In this document: positions 43,088 to 52,936 of the stretch, piece after piece
Position numbering within the stretch: the first letter of the stretch is position 1
How the letters are laid out: each line of letters opens with the position of its first letter
NCBI RefSeq assembly: GCF_049478495.1
Contig: NZ_CP168083.1
Location: 1,054,001-1,118,000 of the forward strand
Source: P36-A1 sp049478495
GTDB lineage: Bacteria > Bacillota_I > Bacilli_A > JAJDGJ01
Reading direction: 5' to 3'
Length of the DNA: 64,000 nt
Made by a program: the position numbers and the translations under genes
The notes under the pieces: model-generated
The model's database searches: none
Seen by the model: the letters and a program-made list of their open reading frames with translations, nothing else
What the model was told of the DNA's origin: nothing

Positions 43088-43792
43088 TTAAGCTACCTCC
43101 CCTTGTGTTGCAGCTTTAGCAGCTGCAGCTTTTTTTTCTGCTGCGATTTTTTTAAGCTCAGCAATACGAGCTTTTTCAGCAGCATCTTTTTTATCTTGTT
43201 TACTATTTGAATAGATCATTGTAATACCAGCTAGAGTTCCTAAAGTTAGGAATGCTCCTACTGCTGTAGTAAATGCTCCGATTGCAAAGTCTGCAGGGAA
43301 AATTTGAATTCCTGCAATAGCTCCTGTTCCAAGTAATTCTCTACAAAATGCAATTACGAATAGTGCTAAAGTAAACCCTAATCCCATTCCTAATGCATCT
43401 AGTGCTGATTTACCAGGTCCATTTTGTGATGCAAATGCTTCAGCACGACCTAAAATGATACAGTTAACAACGATAAGTGGTATAAATACTTTCATTGAAT
43501 CGTATAATGATGGTGTATATGCTTGCATAAACATTTGTAAAATAGTAACTAATGTTGCGATAATTACGATGAAAACCGGTATACGAATTTCATCTGGTAC
43601 AATATTTCTAACTAATGAAATAATGATGTTTGAAAGTAGTAATACTGCAAGTACACCTACTCCCATACCAAGAGCATTAACAACAGTAGTTGTAACACCT
43701 AATGATGGACACATTCCAAGGAATAATACGAATACAGGATTTTCTTTGAAAATACCAGCTGAAAAGATTTTCATTAACTCATTTGATTTCAT
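43088..43792 (-). CDS. rnfE: Rnf complex membrane subunit RnfE
   Basis: Six-helix partner of RnfA, 234 residues. LFLGMCPSLGVTT and VNCIILGRAEAFA carry the Cys pair for the shared intramembrane FeS cluster. A Lys/Ala/Glu-rich cytoplasmic tail (about 198-234) is longer than in typical RnfE (about 200-230) and could form a coiled coil. It lies 15 bases after rnfG and is part of the C-D-G-E-A-B order used by clostridia. Confidence 0.95.
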   Translation of the reverse strand: MKSNELMKIFSAGIFKENPVFVLFLGMCPSLGVTTTVVNALGMGVGVLAVLLLSNIIISLVRNIVPDEIRIPVFIVIIATLVTILQMFMQAYTPSLYDSMKVFIPLIVVNCIILGRAEAFASQNGPGKSALDALGMGLGFTLALFVIAFCRELLGTGAIAGIQIFPADFAIGAFTTAVGAFLTLGTLAGITMIYSNSKQDKKDAAEKARIAELKKIAAEKKAAAAKAATQGEVA

Positions 43793-43807
43793 TTCTAAAA
43801 GCCTCCC

Positions 43808-44320
43808 TTAATTATTACTTTTCCAGTTTGCAATTGCTGCATCTACTGCTGTTTTTACAGCTGAAGTTGTAACAGTTGAACCTGTAATAGTGTCGATTTC
43901 ATCATTAACAGTTTTTTCAGTATACTGATTAATGTAATCTTGATTTGTTGTGATTTGAGTTCCATAACCTGGAGTCTCAGCTTGAGAAATAACTTTCATT
44001 CCTCCAAGGCTTCCATCAGTGTTAATTGCAAGTAACATCGCAATTTCACTTTGGAATCCGTTTGTTTTTATTTCATAAACAGTTCCTTGAGCTTCTTTAC
44101 CTTTTACAGCTTTATAAATACCAGTGATTGGTTTTTCTGCTGCTTCTTGAGCTTCAAAATCTTCAGCATCTGGATAAAGTTCAGCTAAAAGTTTATTTGT
44201 TTCTGCTTGTGTATTTCTTTGAATAATTACTGATGTAATATCGTTTACAAAGTATAATGCAGCTGATGCTAATATACAAATTGCGCTTAGAAATACGGCT
44301 AATTTAACTATTTTTTTCAT
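43808..44320 (-). CDS. rnfG: Rnf complex flavoprotein subunit RnfG
   Basis: 170 residues: one N-terminal membrane anchor (5-24) and an extracytoplasmic FMN-binding domain. TGSTVT (146-151) is the S/T-G-A/S-T-x-T site where FMN is covalently attached, at Thr149. The ETPGYG motif is also conserved. Electrons pass here from RnfD on the outer face. It lies 15 bases after rnfD. Confidence 0.95.
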   Translation of the reverse strand: MKKIVKLAVFLSAICILASAALYFVNDITSVIIQRNTQAETNKLLAELYPDAEDFEAQEAAEKPITGIYKAVKGKEAQGTVYEIKTNGFQSEIAMLLAINTDGSLGGMKVISQAETPGYGTQITTNQDYINQYTEKTVNDEIDTITGSTVTTSAVKTAVDAAIANWKSNN

Positions 44321-44335
44321 ATTATATTACCTCGC

Positions 44336-45409
44336 CTAACCTTGTGCAATTTTGAATAAAATTGTTAGTAAAATGCAGACAATTGCTACTACAGCTACTG
44401 ATAATGCTTTTTTACCTGTATTAACATCTGTAACATTTGCAGTAAATTTATCAATCATTGGCACAAACATATTACAAATTAAAATTGAGAATACTACACC
44501 TTCTGGTAAACTTGCAAAAAGTCTAATTAAGAATGTAATAGTTGCAAATAAAATTGCATATATAATTTTACCTTGACGAGAAATTGGATTTGTAACTGGA
44601 TCTGTAATCATTAATACAGCTCCTAACATTAATCCACCTGCAAACATATGAACATATACATAATTTAATGCATGTCCATCAAAAGATCCAATAATAAATG
44701 CAAGTAATCCTACAAATAAAACGGCAACTACTGGTAAAACCCAGTCAATTACTCTTCTATAAGCAAGGAAGATTCCTGCTATGATTAATGGGATAACCAT
44801 TGTTTCACCTATTGATCCACCATGTGTACCAATTAAGAATGAAGTAAAATCAGTTACTGATCCTTTTACTGCATTGATTCCACCACTACTAGCTAAAGAA
44901 GCTAATGGTGTAGCTGAAGCAAGACCATCTATTTGTGGTACAACTAATAAAGCACCAAATGCAAGTAATGCAAATGCACGACCAACTGCAGCTGGGTTAA
45001 AGATGTTGTAACCAAATCCACCATAAATTAATTTACCAAATAATTCTGCAATAATTGCAGATATTAATGTTACATATAAAATCATGTTGCTTGATAAATC
45101 TCCTAATGGAAGACATAAAGCTAAAATTAAACCTGTTATAAAAGGAACATTTTCATTTACTTTAGCTTTCATTTTATTACCAGTAATTTTAACAGCTTTA
45201 AAATATAAAAAGTCTGTTCCTACACAACCTATTACTGCAACTACCATGATTAAGAAAGCTCTTATTGCTCCTGTCATTCCATATAAGTTGAATTGTAGTA
45301 TTAAACTACAAATACTAATAAATACTAACGCTATCATTAAATCTTTCATCATTTGTTTAGTGCTTAATGGATGATGATAATTTGGAGATAGACTATATTT
45401 GAATTTCAT
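44336..45409 (-). CDS. rnfD: Rnf complex membrane flavoprotein subunit RnfD
   Basis: 357-residue multi-spanning subunit, homologous to NqrB, thought to belong to the ion-translocating path. SATPLA (165-170) is the covalent FMN site (Thr167), and the family's GYNIFNPAAVGRAF block is at 133-146. C-terminal helices include LMLGAVLMITDPVTNP. It lies 12 bases after rnfC. Confidence 0.96.
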   Translation of the reverse strand: MKFKYSLSPNYHHPLSTKQMMKDLMIALVFISICSLILQFNLYGMTGAIRAFLIMVVAVIGCVGTDFLYFKAVKITGNKMKAKVNENVPFITGLILALCLPLGDLSSNMILYVTLISAIIAELFGKLIYGGFGYNIFNPAAVGRAFALLAFGALLVVPQIDGLASATPLASLASSGGINAVKGSVTDFTSFLIGTHGGSIGETMVIPLIIAGIFLAYRRVIDWVLPVVAVLFVGLLAFIIGSFDGHALNYVYVHMFAGGLMLGAVLMITDPVTNPISRQGKIIYAILFATITFLIRLFASLPEGVVFSILICNMFVPMIDKFTANVTDVNTGKKALSVAVVAIVCILLTILFKIAQG

Positions 45410-45421
45410 TAAATACGCCTC

Positions 45422-46726
45422 CTATTTTTTTGAACCTAAAAGTCTGTTCTTACCTTTAGATGTGTAGTCAGTTACCTGAATTCTACTTGGACAGATATAA
45501 CTACACAAACCACATGAAATACATGTGTCTGCTGCTAATTTTTCAAGTTGTTTAACATCTTGAGCTAATTCAGCATCTTTGATTTGAACTGGTTGTAATC
45601 CTGCTGGGCAGTATTCAACACAGCGACTACATCTAAGGCAGGCAACATCTTCAAGACCTTCATCATATAGAACGTTTACAGCATTTGTATAAGTGTTTGT
45701 AGCTACTTCATCAGTAACAACAGCTTTACCCATCATTGGTCCACCCATAACTAATTTAGCAGTACCTGGAGTTAAATCAGATTTGTATCCTCCAATTTTT
45801 TCTACAATATCAGCAATTTTAGCACCAGTAGGTACAATTACATTTGTTGGTGTATTTAATGCTTCACCAGAAAGTGTAAGTCCTGTTGTATATTGTAATC
45901 TTCCTTGTAATGCTTGAGCAACTTTAATTGCAGTAGTTGAGTTATTAACAATAACACCAATTTCTGAAGGTAAAGTCTTGTATCTTTTTTGGAATAATTC
46001 TTTTATTAAAGTACGTTCCCATCCCATTGGATATACATCTGGAACTTCTTTAAATGTGATATCTTCACTAACATTTTCTAATGCTTTAGCTACTGCTTCT
46101 TTTAAAGCTGTTTTACCAGTTTTGAAAGCAATAATAGCTTTTTTAGCATTTGAAGCTTTTAGTAAATATTTAACACCAAGAACTAAATCTTCTGCATACG
46201 TTATCATCATTTTATAGTCGATAGTAATGTATGGCTCACATTCTACACCGTTAATTAAAACAGTGTCTATGATAGCTTCTGAGTTGTATTTAACATAAGT
46301 TGGGAATCCTGATCCCCCACAACCTGTAATACCAGCTGCTTTTATTGCTTCTACAATCTCTTTTCTACCAGCGCTTGAAACATCAAGTTTACTAGTTTGT
46401 TCAATAGCATCAAATTTCATGTCATTTTTAATTTTGACATGTTGAGCATAAATTAAACTAGCACTCATCATTTTTTCGATTCCTACTACTTCTCCTGATA
46501 CACTTGAAAAGATTGGCACATTAAAGTGATCGTTACGTTGTCCAATTAATTGTCCAACTTTAACATAATCCCCTTCTTTTACAAGTATTTCAATATTAGT
46601 ATTGTTCATATTCATCATTGGAATGTAAACGTATTCGAAATCATTAATTACGATAGGTTTTGCTTTATCTGTTAGGTCTTTATGACCATTCAGATGAATT
46701 CTACCTTTTCCGCTAAAAATCATCAA
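45422..46726 (-). CDS. rnfC: Rnf complex NADH-binding subunit RnfC
   Basis: 434 residues. Peripheral cytoplasmic subunit that reduces NAD+. N-terminal Rossmann-like and SLBB regions with the flavin/NADH loop GCGGSGFPTYVKY, and two C-terminal [4Fe-4S] motifs CLRCSRCVEYCP and CISCGLCSYICP. Unlike RnfB, it keeps both ferredoxin clusters. It is the first gene of the operon, with a promoter about 45 bases upstream. Confidence 0.96.
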   Translation of the reverse strand: MMIFSGKGRIHLNGHKDLTDKAKPIVINDFEYVYIPMMNMNNTNIEILVKEGDYVKVGQLIGQRNDHFNVPIFSSVSGEVVGIEKMMSASLIYAQHVKIKNDMKFDAIEQTSKLDVSSAGRKEIVEAIKAAGITGCGGSGFPTYVKYNSEAIIDTVLINGVECEPYITIDYKMMITYAEDLVLGVKYLLKASNAKKAIIAFKTGKTALKEAVAKALENVSEDITFKEVPDVYPMGWERTLIKELFQKRYKTLPSEIGVIVNNSTTAIKVAQALQGRLQYTTGLTLSGEALNTPTNVIVPTGAKIADIVEKIGGYKSDLTPGTAKLVMGGPMMGKAVVTDEVATNTYTNAVNVLYDEGLEDVACLRCSRCVEYCPAGLQPVQIKDAELAQDVKQLEKLAADTCISCGLCSYICPSRIQVTDYTSKGKNRLLGSKK

Positions 46727-46767
46727 AACACTCCTTATAATATAGTATACATTTTTAGTACATATCC

Positions 46768-46773
46768 ATTATA
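46768..46773 (-). promoter_or_regulatory. Probable -10 of the rnf operon
   Basis: Minus strand CTTGTATAATGG about 40 bases before rnfC; the -35 is TTTAAT-like and weak. Confidence 0.45.
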
Positions 46774-46908
46774 CAAGATATTCGAAGTAAATTAAAGTAA
46801 CTATAGATAAAAATAATTAAAAAATACATTAATTGGAAACTATCTAACATGATATTAATTATTTATAGTTATTTAGAACTGAAAACGTTTACTTCTTTAA
46901 ACTTTAGA

Positions 46909-47649
46909 TTACTTGTATTCTAAAGGCTTTCCTGTAGCTAGATTTTTTAAATCATTTATTTCATCTGTCTTTAATTTACGGTATTGTCCAGGTTCTAATC
47001 CATTTAAATTTATTAGTCCATACATTTCTCTATGTAGTTTTTTTACTGGAAATCCTACAGCTTCAAACATTCTTTTAACCTGATGATACATTCCTTCAGT
47101 AATTGTTAGCCTTACCTTTGAATTGTTATGCTTGCTGTCTTTATTCATTATTTTAGCTTTTGCTTTTGCTGTTTTTTTACCATCTAAAATAATTCCTTGT
47201 TCAAGATTTTTCATTGCTTGAGCATCAATAAGACCATCTACCATAGCAACATATGTCTTTTTAATCTTGTTTGAAGGATGCATTAATAAGTTTGCAAACT
47301 CACCATCATTGGTAATTATAATCACACCACTAGTATCATAGTCTAATCTACCTACAGGATATAATCTTGCATTACTTTCATCAATTAGATCTATTACAGT
47401 CGTTCTTTCTTTTTCATCACTAGATGAAGAAATTACCCCTCTTGGCTTGAATAATAAATAATACTCTTTTTTTTCTTTCTTTTTTATTCTTTTCCCATCT
47501 ACTGAAACAATATCACTATCAGACACTTTTATTCCTTGTTCAGTAACAATATCATTATTTACTTTAACTCTACCTTGAGCTATCATTTCTTCTGCTTTAC
47601 GCCTAGAAGCTATTCCAGCTTCTGCAATAAATTTTTGTAATCTTTCCAT
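46909..47649 (-). CDS. rluB: Pseudouridine synthase, RsuA/RluB family
   Basis: 246 residues with an N-terminal S4 domain (RLQKFIAEAGIASRRKAEEMI) and the catalytic GRLDYDTSGVIIITNDGE, whose Asp in GRLD is the nucleophile. The likely target is 23S rRNA U2605 by analogy with Bacillus RluB, which lies in the same scpA-scpB-rluB order. It begins three bases after scpB. Confidence 0.92.
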   Translation of the reverse strand: MERLQKFIAEAGIASRRKAEEMIAQGRVKVNNDIVTEQGIKVSDSDIVSVDGKRIKKKEKKEYYLLFKPRGVISSSSDEKERTTVIDLIDESNARLYPVGRLDYDTSGVIIITNDGEFANLLMHPSNKIKKTYVAMVDGLIDAQAMKNLEQGIILDGKKTAKAKAKIMNKDSKHNNSKVRLTITEGMYHQVKRMFEAVGFPVKKLHREMYGLINLNGLEPGQYRKLKTDEINDLKNLATGKPLEYK

Positions 47650-47652
47650 TTT

Positions 47653-48213
47653 CTACTCCTCATTAAACTTTGTGTTAAATATATTTTGTTGTTGTAAGTT
47701 TTCATTTTCCAAATCGATTTTAGGTAATTCTTCAATACTTTGTAAATTAAAAACATCTAAGAATTCACTTGTTACTTCATACATTAAAGGTCTACCTAAA
47801 GTTTCTTTTCGACCAACCTCTTTTATAAGTGAATTAGCTAATAATCTTCTTATAATACTATCGCTGTTTACACCTCTAACTTGTTCTACATCAACCCTTG
47901 TTACAGGTTGTTTATATGCAATAATTGCTAATGTTTCAAGTGTAGCATTTGTAAAATTAAATGAACTATTATTTTCAACTAGCTTTTCATAATAATTATG
48001 ATGAATTGATTTAGTACTTAATTTATATTTATTGCCTAACTCTACTAGCATCAGTCCACGATCAGCTGCTTTTAATGATTGATCAAATTCATTTATTAAA
48101 ATAGTAAGTGTTTCTCCATCAATATCAAGCACTTTTTGAATCGTTATAAAATCAATTCCTTCTTCACCTGCTAAGAATAATAGTCCTTCTAAGACGGCTT
48201 TCTTATCATTCAA
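47653..48213 (-). CDS. scpB: Segregation and condensation protein B
   Basis: Kleisin-associated winged-helix subunit of the Smc-ScpAB condensin. 186 residues; typical KAVLEGLLFLAGEEG start, the TLETLAIIAYKQPVTRVDVEQVRGV block and KEVGRKETLGRPLMYEVT. It starts at the base after the scpA stop codon. Confidence 0.96.
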   Translation of the reverse strand: MNDKKAVLEGLLFLAGEEGIDFITIQKVLDIDGETLTILINEFDQSLKAADRGLMLVELGNKYKLSTKSIHHNYYEKLVENNSSFNFTNATLETLAIIAYKQPVTRVDVEQVRGVNSDSIIRRLLANSLIKEVGRKETLGRPLMYEVTSEFLDVFNLQSIEELPKIDLENENLQQQNIFNTKFNEE

Positions 48214-48945
48214 TTATATCACCTCTTCAACATATATTTCATCAAGAATTTTATCTTGTATTATTATAATTTTTTGTTTTTTAGCTAAATCTAGCACTGC
48301 TAAGAAGGTTACAATTAAGTAACTTTTAGTATTAATATTAATTAGGTTTATAAAAGGTATTTTAGCTTTATTATATCTTTTAACAAGGTTTAATACTTCT
48401 AAGCTTCTAGCCTCTACACTAATTTCATCATTTTTCATAATTGAATTAATCGACTGTGTTTTTGATACTCTTTTCATCATCTTATCTAGAGATTTTATTA
48501 AGTCATATAAGTCTAAATTATTAGGAAGATCTACTTTTTTTTCTGTTTTAACAAATTGGTTTAGATTTTCAACTGGTTTAGTATAAATCAAGCTTCTTTC
48601 TTCATTATATTGTTTGAAGACACTAGTTAATTCTTTATATCTTTTGTATTCTAAAAGTCTTTCTACTAAAGCCTCTTTTGATTCTTCTTCATATTCTAAA
48701 TCAATTTCTATTTCAGGCTTTGGTAATAATAATTTTGATTTAACCTCTACTAGAGTTGATGCCATAACAAGGAATTCACTAGCAATTTCTAAATTTATAT
48801 TTTTAGCAGCATCTATCATTTCAAGAAATTGATTAATGATTGTAGTTATTTCAAAATCCATTATATCCATCTTATTTTCTTTTATTAAGTGAAGAAGTAA
48901 ATCAAGTGGTCCTTCAAAATCATTAATTATGAAAAGTTGTTTCAT
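48214..48945 (-). CDS. scpA: Segregation and condensation protein A (kleisin)
   Basis: 243 residues. Kleisin that bridges Smc heads. N-terminal FEGPLDLLLHLIKENKMDI and IDLEY motifs are diagnostic, with a winged-helix C-terminus (KSYLIVTFLAVLDLAKKQKI). No smc in the window. First gene of scpA-scpB-rluB. Confidence 0.96.
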   Translation of the reverse strand: MKQLFIINDFEGPLDLLLHLIKENKMDIMDFEITTIINQFLEMIDAAKNINLEIASEFLVMASTLVEVKSKLLLPKPEIEIDLEYEEESKEALVERLLEYKRYKELTSVFKQYNEERSLIYTKPVENLNQFVKTEKKVDLPNNLDLYDLIKSLDKMMKRVSKTQSINSIMKNDEISVEARSLEVLNLVKRYNKAKIPFINLININTKSYLIVTFLAVLDLAKKQKIIIIQDKILDEIYVEEVI

Positions 48946-49111
48946 TTATGCATATCACCTCATAAAATATTATAACACAATCTTTTGTAAAATATACTAT
49001 TCCTCTTAAGTTGAATTTCTATATATAAGCGATATGTCTGTTGTATTTTTTAAATAATAGACTAAATAAGATTTCTTCAAATATTATATATGAAAGATTT
49101 TTAGTTTACAT

Positions 49112-49143
49112 AAAAAACCTCTAAAGGCATTCTTTAGAGGTTT
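49112..49143 (-). terminator. Terminator of the rbs operon
   Basis: AAACCTCTAAAG pairs perfectly with CTTTAGAGGTTT around a 5-base loop, with six T after it on the minus strand. Confidence 0.9.
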
Positions 49144-49186
49144 AATTTCTAATGAAATAATGTTATTTCATTTTGTAAATATAATC

Positions 49187-50110
49187 TTATTTTAAATATT
49201 CAGCAACATTGTCGCTTGTTACTAAAACAGTATCTACTGGAATTGTTTTATCAACATCTTTTCCACTTACTACAGCAAAGGCAGTTTCAACACCTTTTTC
49301 TCCCATTATATTTGGTTGTTGCATAATTGTTGCAGTTAATTTACCATCTTTAATTGATTGTAAAGCATCAGCTCCACCATCAAATCCAACAGTTATTAAT
49401 CCTTCAATACCTTCTAATGCAGGTAAAGCTCCTAAAATCATTTCATCATTTTGAGCATAAACTGCTTTAAATTTACCTGAGTGTGCTTGAGCTAAGTTTT
49501 CCATTACTGTTAATCCTTTTGCTCTTTCAAAGTCTGCTGCTTGTTTTGCTATTAAATCTAATTTACCAGCAATTGCATCTTCAAATCCTTTACCACGTTC
49601 AATTGCAGCTGATGCTCCTGGTTTACCTTCTAATTCAATAACGCCACCAGATCCACCTAATTTATCTACGATGTAGTCTCCAGCGATTTTTCCACCAGCT
49701 ACATTATCAGAAGCTATGTGTGCAGTTACATCAGCACCATCTACTGATCTATCAACTGAAATAATTTTTACCCCTTTTTCAATTGCTGTTTTAATTGTTG
49801 GTGCTACAGCTGCTGAATCAGTAGGGTTTACTATAATTACTTTAATACCTTTGTTTACTAAATTTTCAATATCAGATGTTTGTGTTGCTGAATCATCTTT
49901 TGCATCTAGTACTTCAAGATTTACTCCAACTTCTTTTGCTTTAGCTTCAGCTGCTTCTTTCATTGTTACAAAGAAAGGGTTTGTTAAAGTTGAAATTGAA
50001 AATCCAATAGTTTCTGCATCTTCATTAGTTGAACTTGAAGATCCACCACATCCTGTTAATCCGATTGCTAATAAGAAAGCAAACGCGACTCCAATAATTT
50101 TTTTTCTCAT
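49187..50110 (-). CDS. rbsB: Ribose ABC transporter substrate-binding lipoprotein
   Basis: 307 residues. The lipobox LTGC (Cys21) is followed by a Ser-rich linker. Periplasmic-binding-protein type I fold with GFSISTLTNPFFVTM, the hinge and sugar-binding VDRSVDGADVTAHIASDN and VGFDGGADALQSI, as in RbsB. Last gene of the rbs operon, 26 bases after rbsC, followed by a strong terminator. Confidence 0.94.
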   Translation of the reverse strand: MRKKIIGVAFAFLLAIGLTGCGGSSSSTNEDAETIGFSISTLTNPFFVTMKEAAEAKAKEVGVNLEVLDAKDDSATQTSDIENLVNKGIKVIIVNPTDSAAVAPTIKTAIEKGVKIISVDRSVDGADVTAHIASDNVAGGKIAGDYIVDKLGGSGGVIELEGKPGASAAIERGKGFEDAIAGKLDLIAKQAADFERAKGLTVMENLAQAHSGKFKAVYAQNDEMILGALPALEGIEGLITVGFDGGADALQSIKDGKLTATIMQQPNIMGEKGVETAFAVVSGKDVDKTIPVDTVLVTSDNVAEYLK

Positions 50111-50136
50111 AATTATTCTCCTTGTTATAATATATT

Positions 50137-51069
50137 TTAATCTTTTTTTATTCTATCAACCAATACTGCTAATAAAATAACCGCCCCCTTTACTATTTGT
50201 TGATAATCTGATTGTACCCCTAATAAGTTTAAACCATTACTTAAAACTCCAATTAATAATACTCCGATTACTGTTCCTGATATTTTACCTTTACCACCTG
50301 AAAGTGATGTTCCACCTATAACTACTGCTGCAATGGCATCTAATTCATAGCCACTACCTAGTTGTGGTTGTGCTGAATTTAGTCTTGATGCTAAAATTAC
50401 TCCTGCTAGTGCACAAGCAACGCCAACTATTGCATAAATTGCAATTATTACTCGATCTGTTTTAATTCCTGAAAGTCTTGCAACTTCTTCATTTCCACCA
50501 ATACTATATACTTTTTTCCCAAAAGTAGTCTTTTCTAATAAGAACCATAATAATATAAAAACAATTACTAAGATAATTACTGGTAGAGGTATTCCTAAAA
50601 ACCACGAATTACCTATTGCTCTAAATAAAGTAGCATCAGGTGATGCTGTTATTGGCATACTTTTTGATATTACTAAAGTGGCACCACGCATAATTGTCAT
50701 TGAAGCTAATGTTACAATAAATGGTTGTAGTTTAGCTTTTGCTACTAAGAATCCATTGAACATTCCAATTACTCCACCGATAATCATTCCTAAGATAATA
50801 GCTATTGTTGAAGGAATACCAGAGTTAATTATGATAACAGTACTCATTGCACTAAAGCCTAATATTGATCCTACTGATAAATCTATTCCACCTGTTAAAA
50901 TGACAAAGGTCATTCCTCCAGCTATTAATCCATTTACTGCAATTTGTCTTAAAACTTGTAATAAATTATCACTTGTTAAGAAATCTTTTGATAACAATGA
51001 TAACGCTACAAATAAGATTATAAAGGCTATAAGTGCCGTGTATTTACTAAAATCTATTTTTTTTAACAT
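50137..51069 (-). CDS. rbsC: Ribose ABC transporter permease
   Basis: 310 residues, about 8-10 membrane helices, BPD_transp_2 family. LTGGIDLSVGSILGFSAM near 60-78 is the family signature, and GGTSLSGGKGKISGTVIGVL is the C-terminal loop that contacts the ATPase. It overlaps the rbsA end by one base. Confidence 0.95.
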   Translation of the reverse strand: MLKKIDFSKYTALIAFIILFVALSLLSKDFLTSDNLLQVLRQIAVNGLIAGGMTFVILTGGIDLSVGSILGFSAMSTVIIINSGIPSTIAIILGMIIGGVIGMFNGFLVAKAKLQPFIVTLASMTIMRGATLVISKSMPITASPDATLFRAIGNSWFLGIPLPVIILVIVFILLWFLLEKTTFGKKVYSIGGNEEVARLSGIKTDRVIIAIYAIVGVACALAGVILASRLNSAQPQLGSGYELDAIAAVVIGGTSLSGGKGKISGTVIGVLLIGVLSNGLNLLGVQSDYQQIVKGAVILLAVLVDRIKKD

Positions 51070-52547
51070 TATATGCTTCCTCCTGTTGCAAGTGTCATGA
51101 TATTTTCTTGGGTTGCATCTTTTTTATCTAAAATCCCCATCATTTCACCTTCACGCAATACTAGTATTCTATCTGACATTCCAATAACTTCTCCAAGTTC
51201 ACTTGATACTAAAATAATGGCATTATTTTTTTGTTCACATAAGTCTGTCATAATATCATATATTTCTTTTTTAGCACCAATATCAACACCTCTTGTAGGT
51301 TCATCCATAATTAATACTTTAGGATGAATATTAAGCCATTTTGATATTACAACTTTTTGTTGATTACCACCACTCATTTTTTCTAATTTATGGTTTATTC
51401 CTGATGCTTTTATATGTAATTTTTCCATAAATTCATCAGAGATTGCTTTTTCTTTTTTTAATGAAATAATACTATTATTTGATATAGATTCTAAATTAGT
51501 TAATGGTATATTATTTTTTATATCAAAGCTAGTAATTATTCCTTCAGATTTTCGATCTTCTGTAATGAAAGCTATTTTATGCTTGATACTATTTTCAATA
51601 TTATTTTTTAGTTTATGATTATTCATGTATATACTACCTGAATCTACAGGTTGACTACCAAAAATACCATGCATTATTTCTGTTCTACCTGCTCCCATTA
51701 AACCAGCAATTCCTAATATTTCACCTTCATGCAATTCAAAACTTATATTATGATAATGATTCTTTTTAGAAATGTTATCAACTTTTAAAATTACTTTTTC
51801 ACTATACATTGGCTTTTTAGGAAATATATCTTTTAATTCTCGACCAACCATTAGTTTTATTACTTCATTAAAACTTGTTTCTTTAGTTGGCATTGTAGCA
51901 ATGAACATTCCATCTCTTAAAACTGATATTTTATCTGATAATAAAAAGACTTCTTCCATTCTATGAGATATGTATACAATTGTAATTCCTTTATCTTTTA
52001 AATCATTTATTATTTTAAATAATTTTTCGCATTCTTTTTCTGATAATGCTGCTGTAGGTTCATCCATTATCAATAGTTTAGCATCTTCTCTTATAGCTTT
52101 TGCAATTTCAATTATTTGTTGTTGTCCTACTGAATATGAGCCCGCTCTTTTAGTTACATCAATATTTGATCCTAAACTTTCCAATAAGGTTTTAGCCTCA
52201 GCATTCATTTTTTTACTATCTACTATAAAGCCTTTTTTATACTCTTTATTTAAAAAGATATTTTCAGTAACACTCATTTCTGGTAAAATAGTCAACTCTT
52301 GATGTATAAAAACAATACCATCTTTTTCAGCTTCTTTTGGATGTTTATAATGTTTTTGTACTCCATCTATAAATATCTCTCCAGAAGTTGGTTGATAAAC
52401 ACCAGTAAGTATTTTCATAAGAGTTGATTTACCAGCCCCATTTTCACCCATAATGGCTTGTACTTGTCCATCAATTACTAAATTAACATCTTTTAAAACA
52501 TGTACTTTATTGAATGACTTTTCAATATGTTTAAATTCTACTTTCAT
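51069..52547 (-). CDS. rbsA: Ribose ABC transporter ATPase (two-domain)
   Basis: 492 residues, two ABC domains in one chain. Domain 1 has Walker A GENGAGKSTLMK, the signature SVGQQQ and Walker B LLIMDEP. Domain 2 has the degenerate Walker A GLMGAGRTE typical of RbsA, with SGGNQQK and LIMDEPTRGVD. One-base overlaps with rbsD and rbsC indicate tight co-expression. Confidence 0.96.
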   Translation of the reverse strand: MKVEFKHIEKSFNKVHVLKDVNLVIDGQVQAIMGENGAGKSTLMKILTGVYQPTSGEIFIDGVQKHYKHPKEAEKDGIVFIHQELTILPEMSVTENIFLNKEYKKGFIVDSKKMNAEAKTLLESLGSNIDVTKRAGSYSVGQQQIIEIAKAIREDAKLLIMDEPTAALSEKECEKLFKIINDLKDKGITIVYISHRMEEVFLLSDKISVLRDGMFIATMPTKETSFNEVIKLMVGRELKDIFPKKPMYSEKVILKVDNISKKNHYHNISFELHEGEILGIAGLMGAGRTEIMHGIFGSQPVDSGSIYMNNHKLKNNIENSIKHKIAFITEDRKSEGIITSFDIKNNIPLTNLESISNNSIISLKKEKAISDEFMEKLHIKASGINHKLEKMSGGNQQKVVISKWLNIHPKVLIMDEPTRGVDIGAKKEIYDIMTDLCEQKNNAIILVSSELGEVIGMSDRILVLREGEMMGILDKKDATQENIMTLATGGSI

Positions 52548-52936
52548 TAAAAAATCACCCCACTTTGTAATATGATATTGGCATATGGTGTTGCTTCACC
52601 TGTTCTAATTATTACTTTAGATTTTGCTGTTTGTTTTTTTAATTGTTCATGACTAATAACTTCAATATTAGTAAACTTCTTATTTATTTCTTTATGTATT
52701 ATATGATTGTGATCTTCAATTTCTTTAGCATAAATAATTTTTTCTATTTTCATCTCATCATTTATCAACTCTAGTACTTCTAAAAAGCTAGGTGTTCCAA
52801 TTTTAAGAGTTAAATCAATAACTTTAACTCCATCTGGAAAAGGAAGTCCACAATCAGCAATTGTTATTTGATCTGTATGCCCTAAACAACCTAAAACAGA
52901 ATTAATTTCTCTATTCAAAATCCCATGTTTTTTCAT
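52547..52936 (-). CDS. rbsD: D-ribose pyranase
   Basis: Interconverts pyranose and furanose forms of ribose before phosphorylation. 129 residues, start MKKHGILNREINSVLGCLGHTDQ with the catalytic His region. ATG 52936 follows AAAGGATC; the frame is open further upstream, but the family starts here. Overlaps rbsK by 26 bases. Confidence 0.95.
   Translation of the reverse strand: MKKHGILNREINSVLGCLGHTDQITIADCGLPFPDGVKVIDLTLKIGTPSFLEVLELINDEMKIEKIIYAKEIEDHNHIIHKEINKKFTNIEVISHEQLKKQTAKSKVIIRTGEATPYANIILQSGVIF

Noticed and set aside
43455..46217. Plus-strand open frames opposite the rnf genes
   Set aside because: Lie antisense to well-supported Rnf subunits and match no family.
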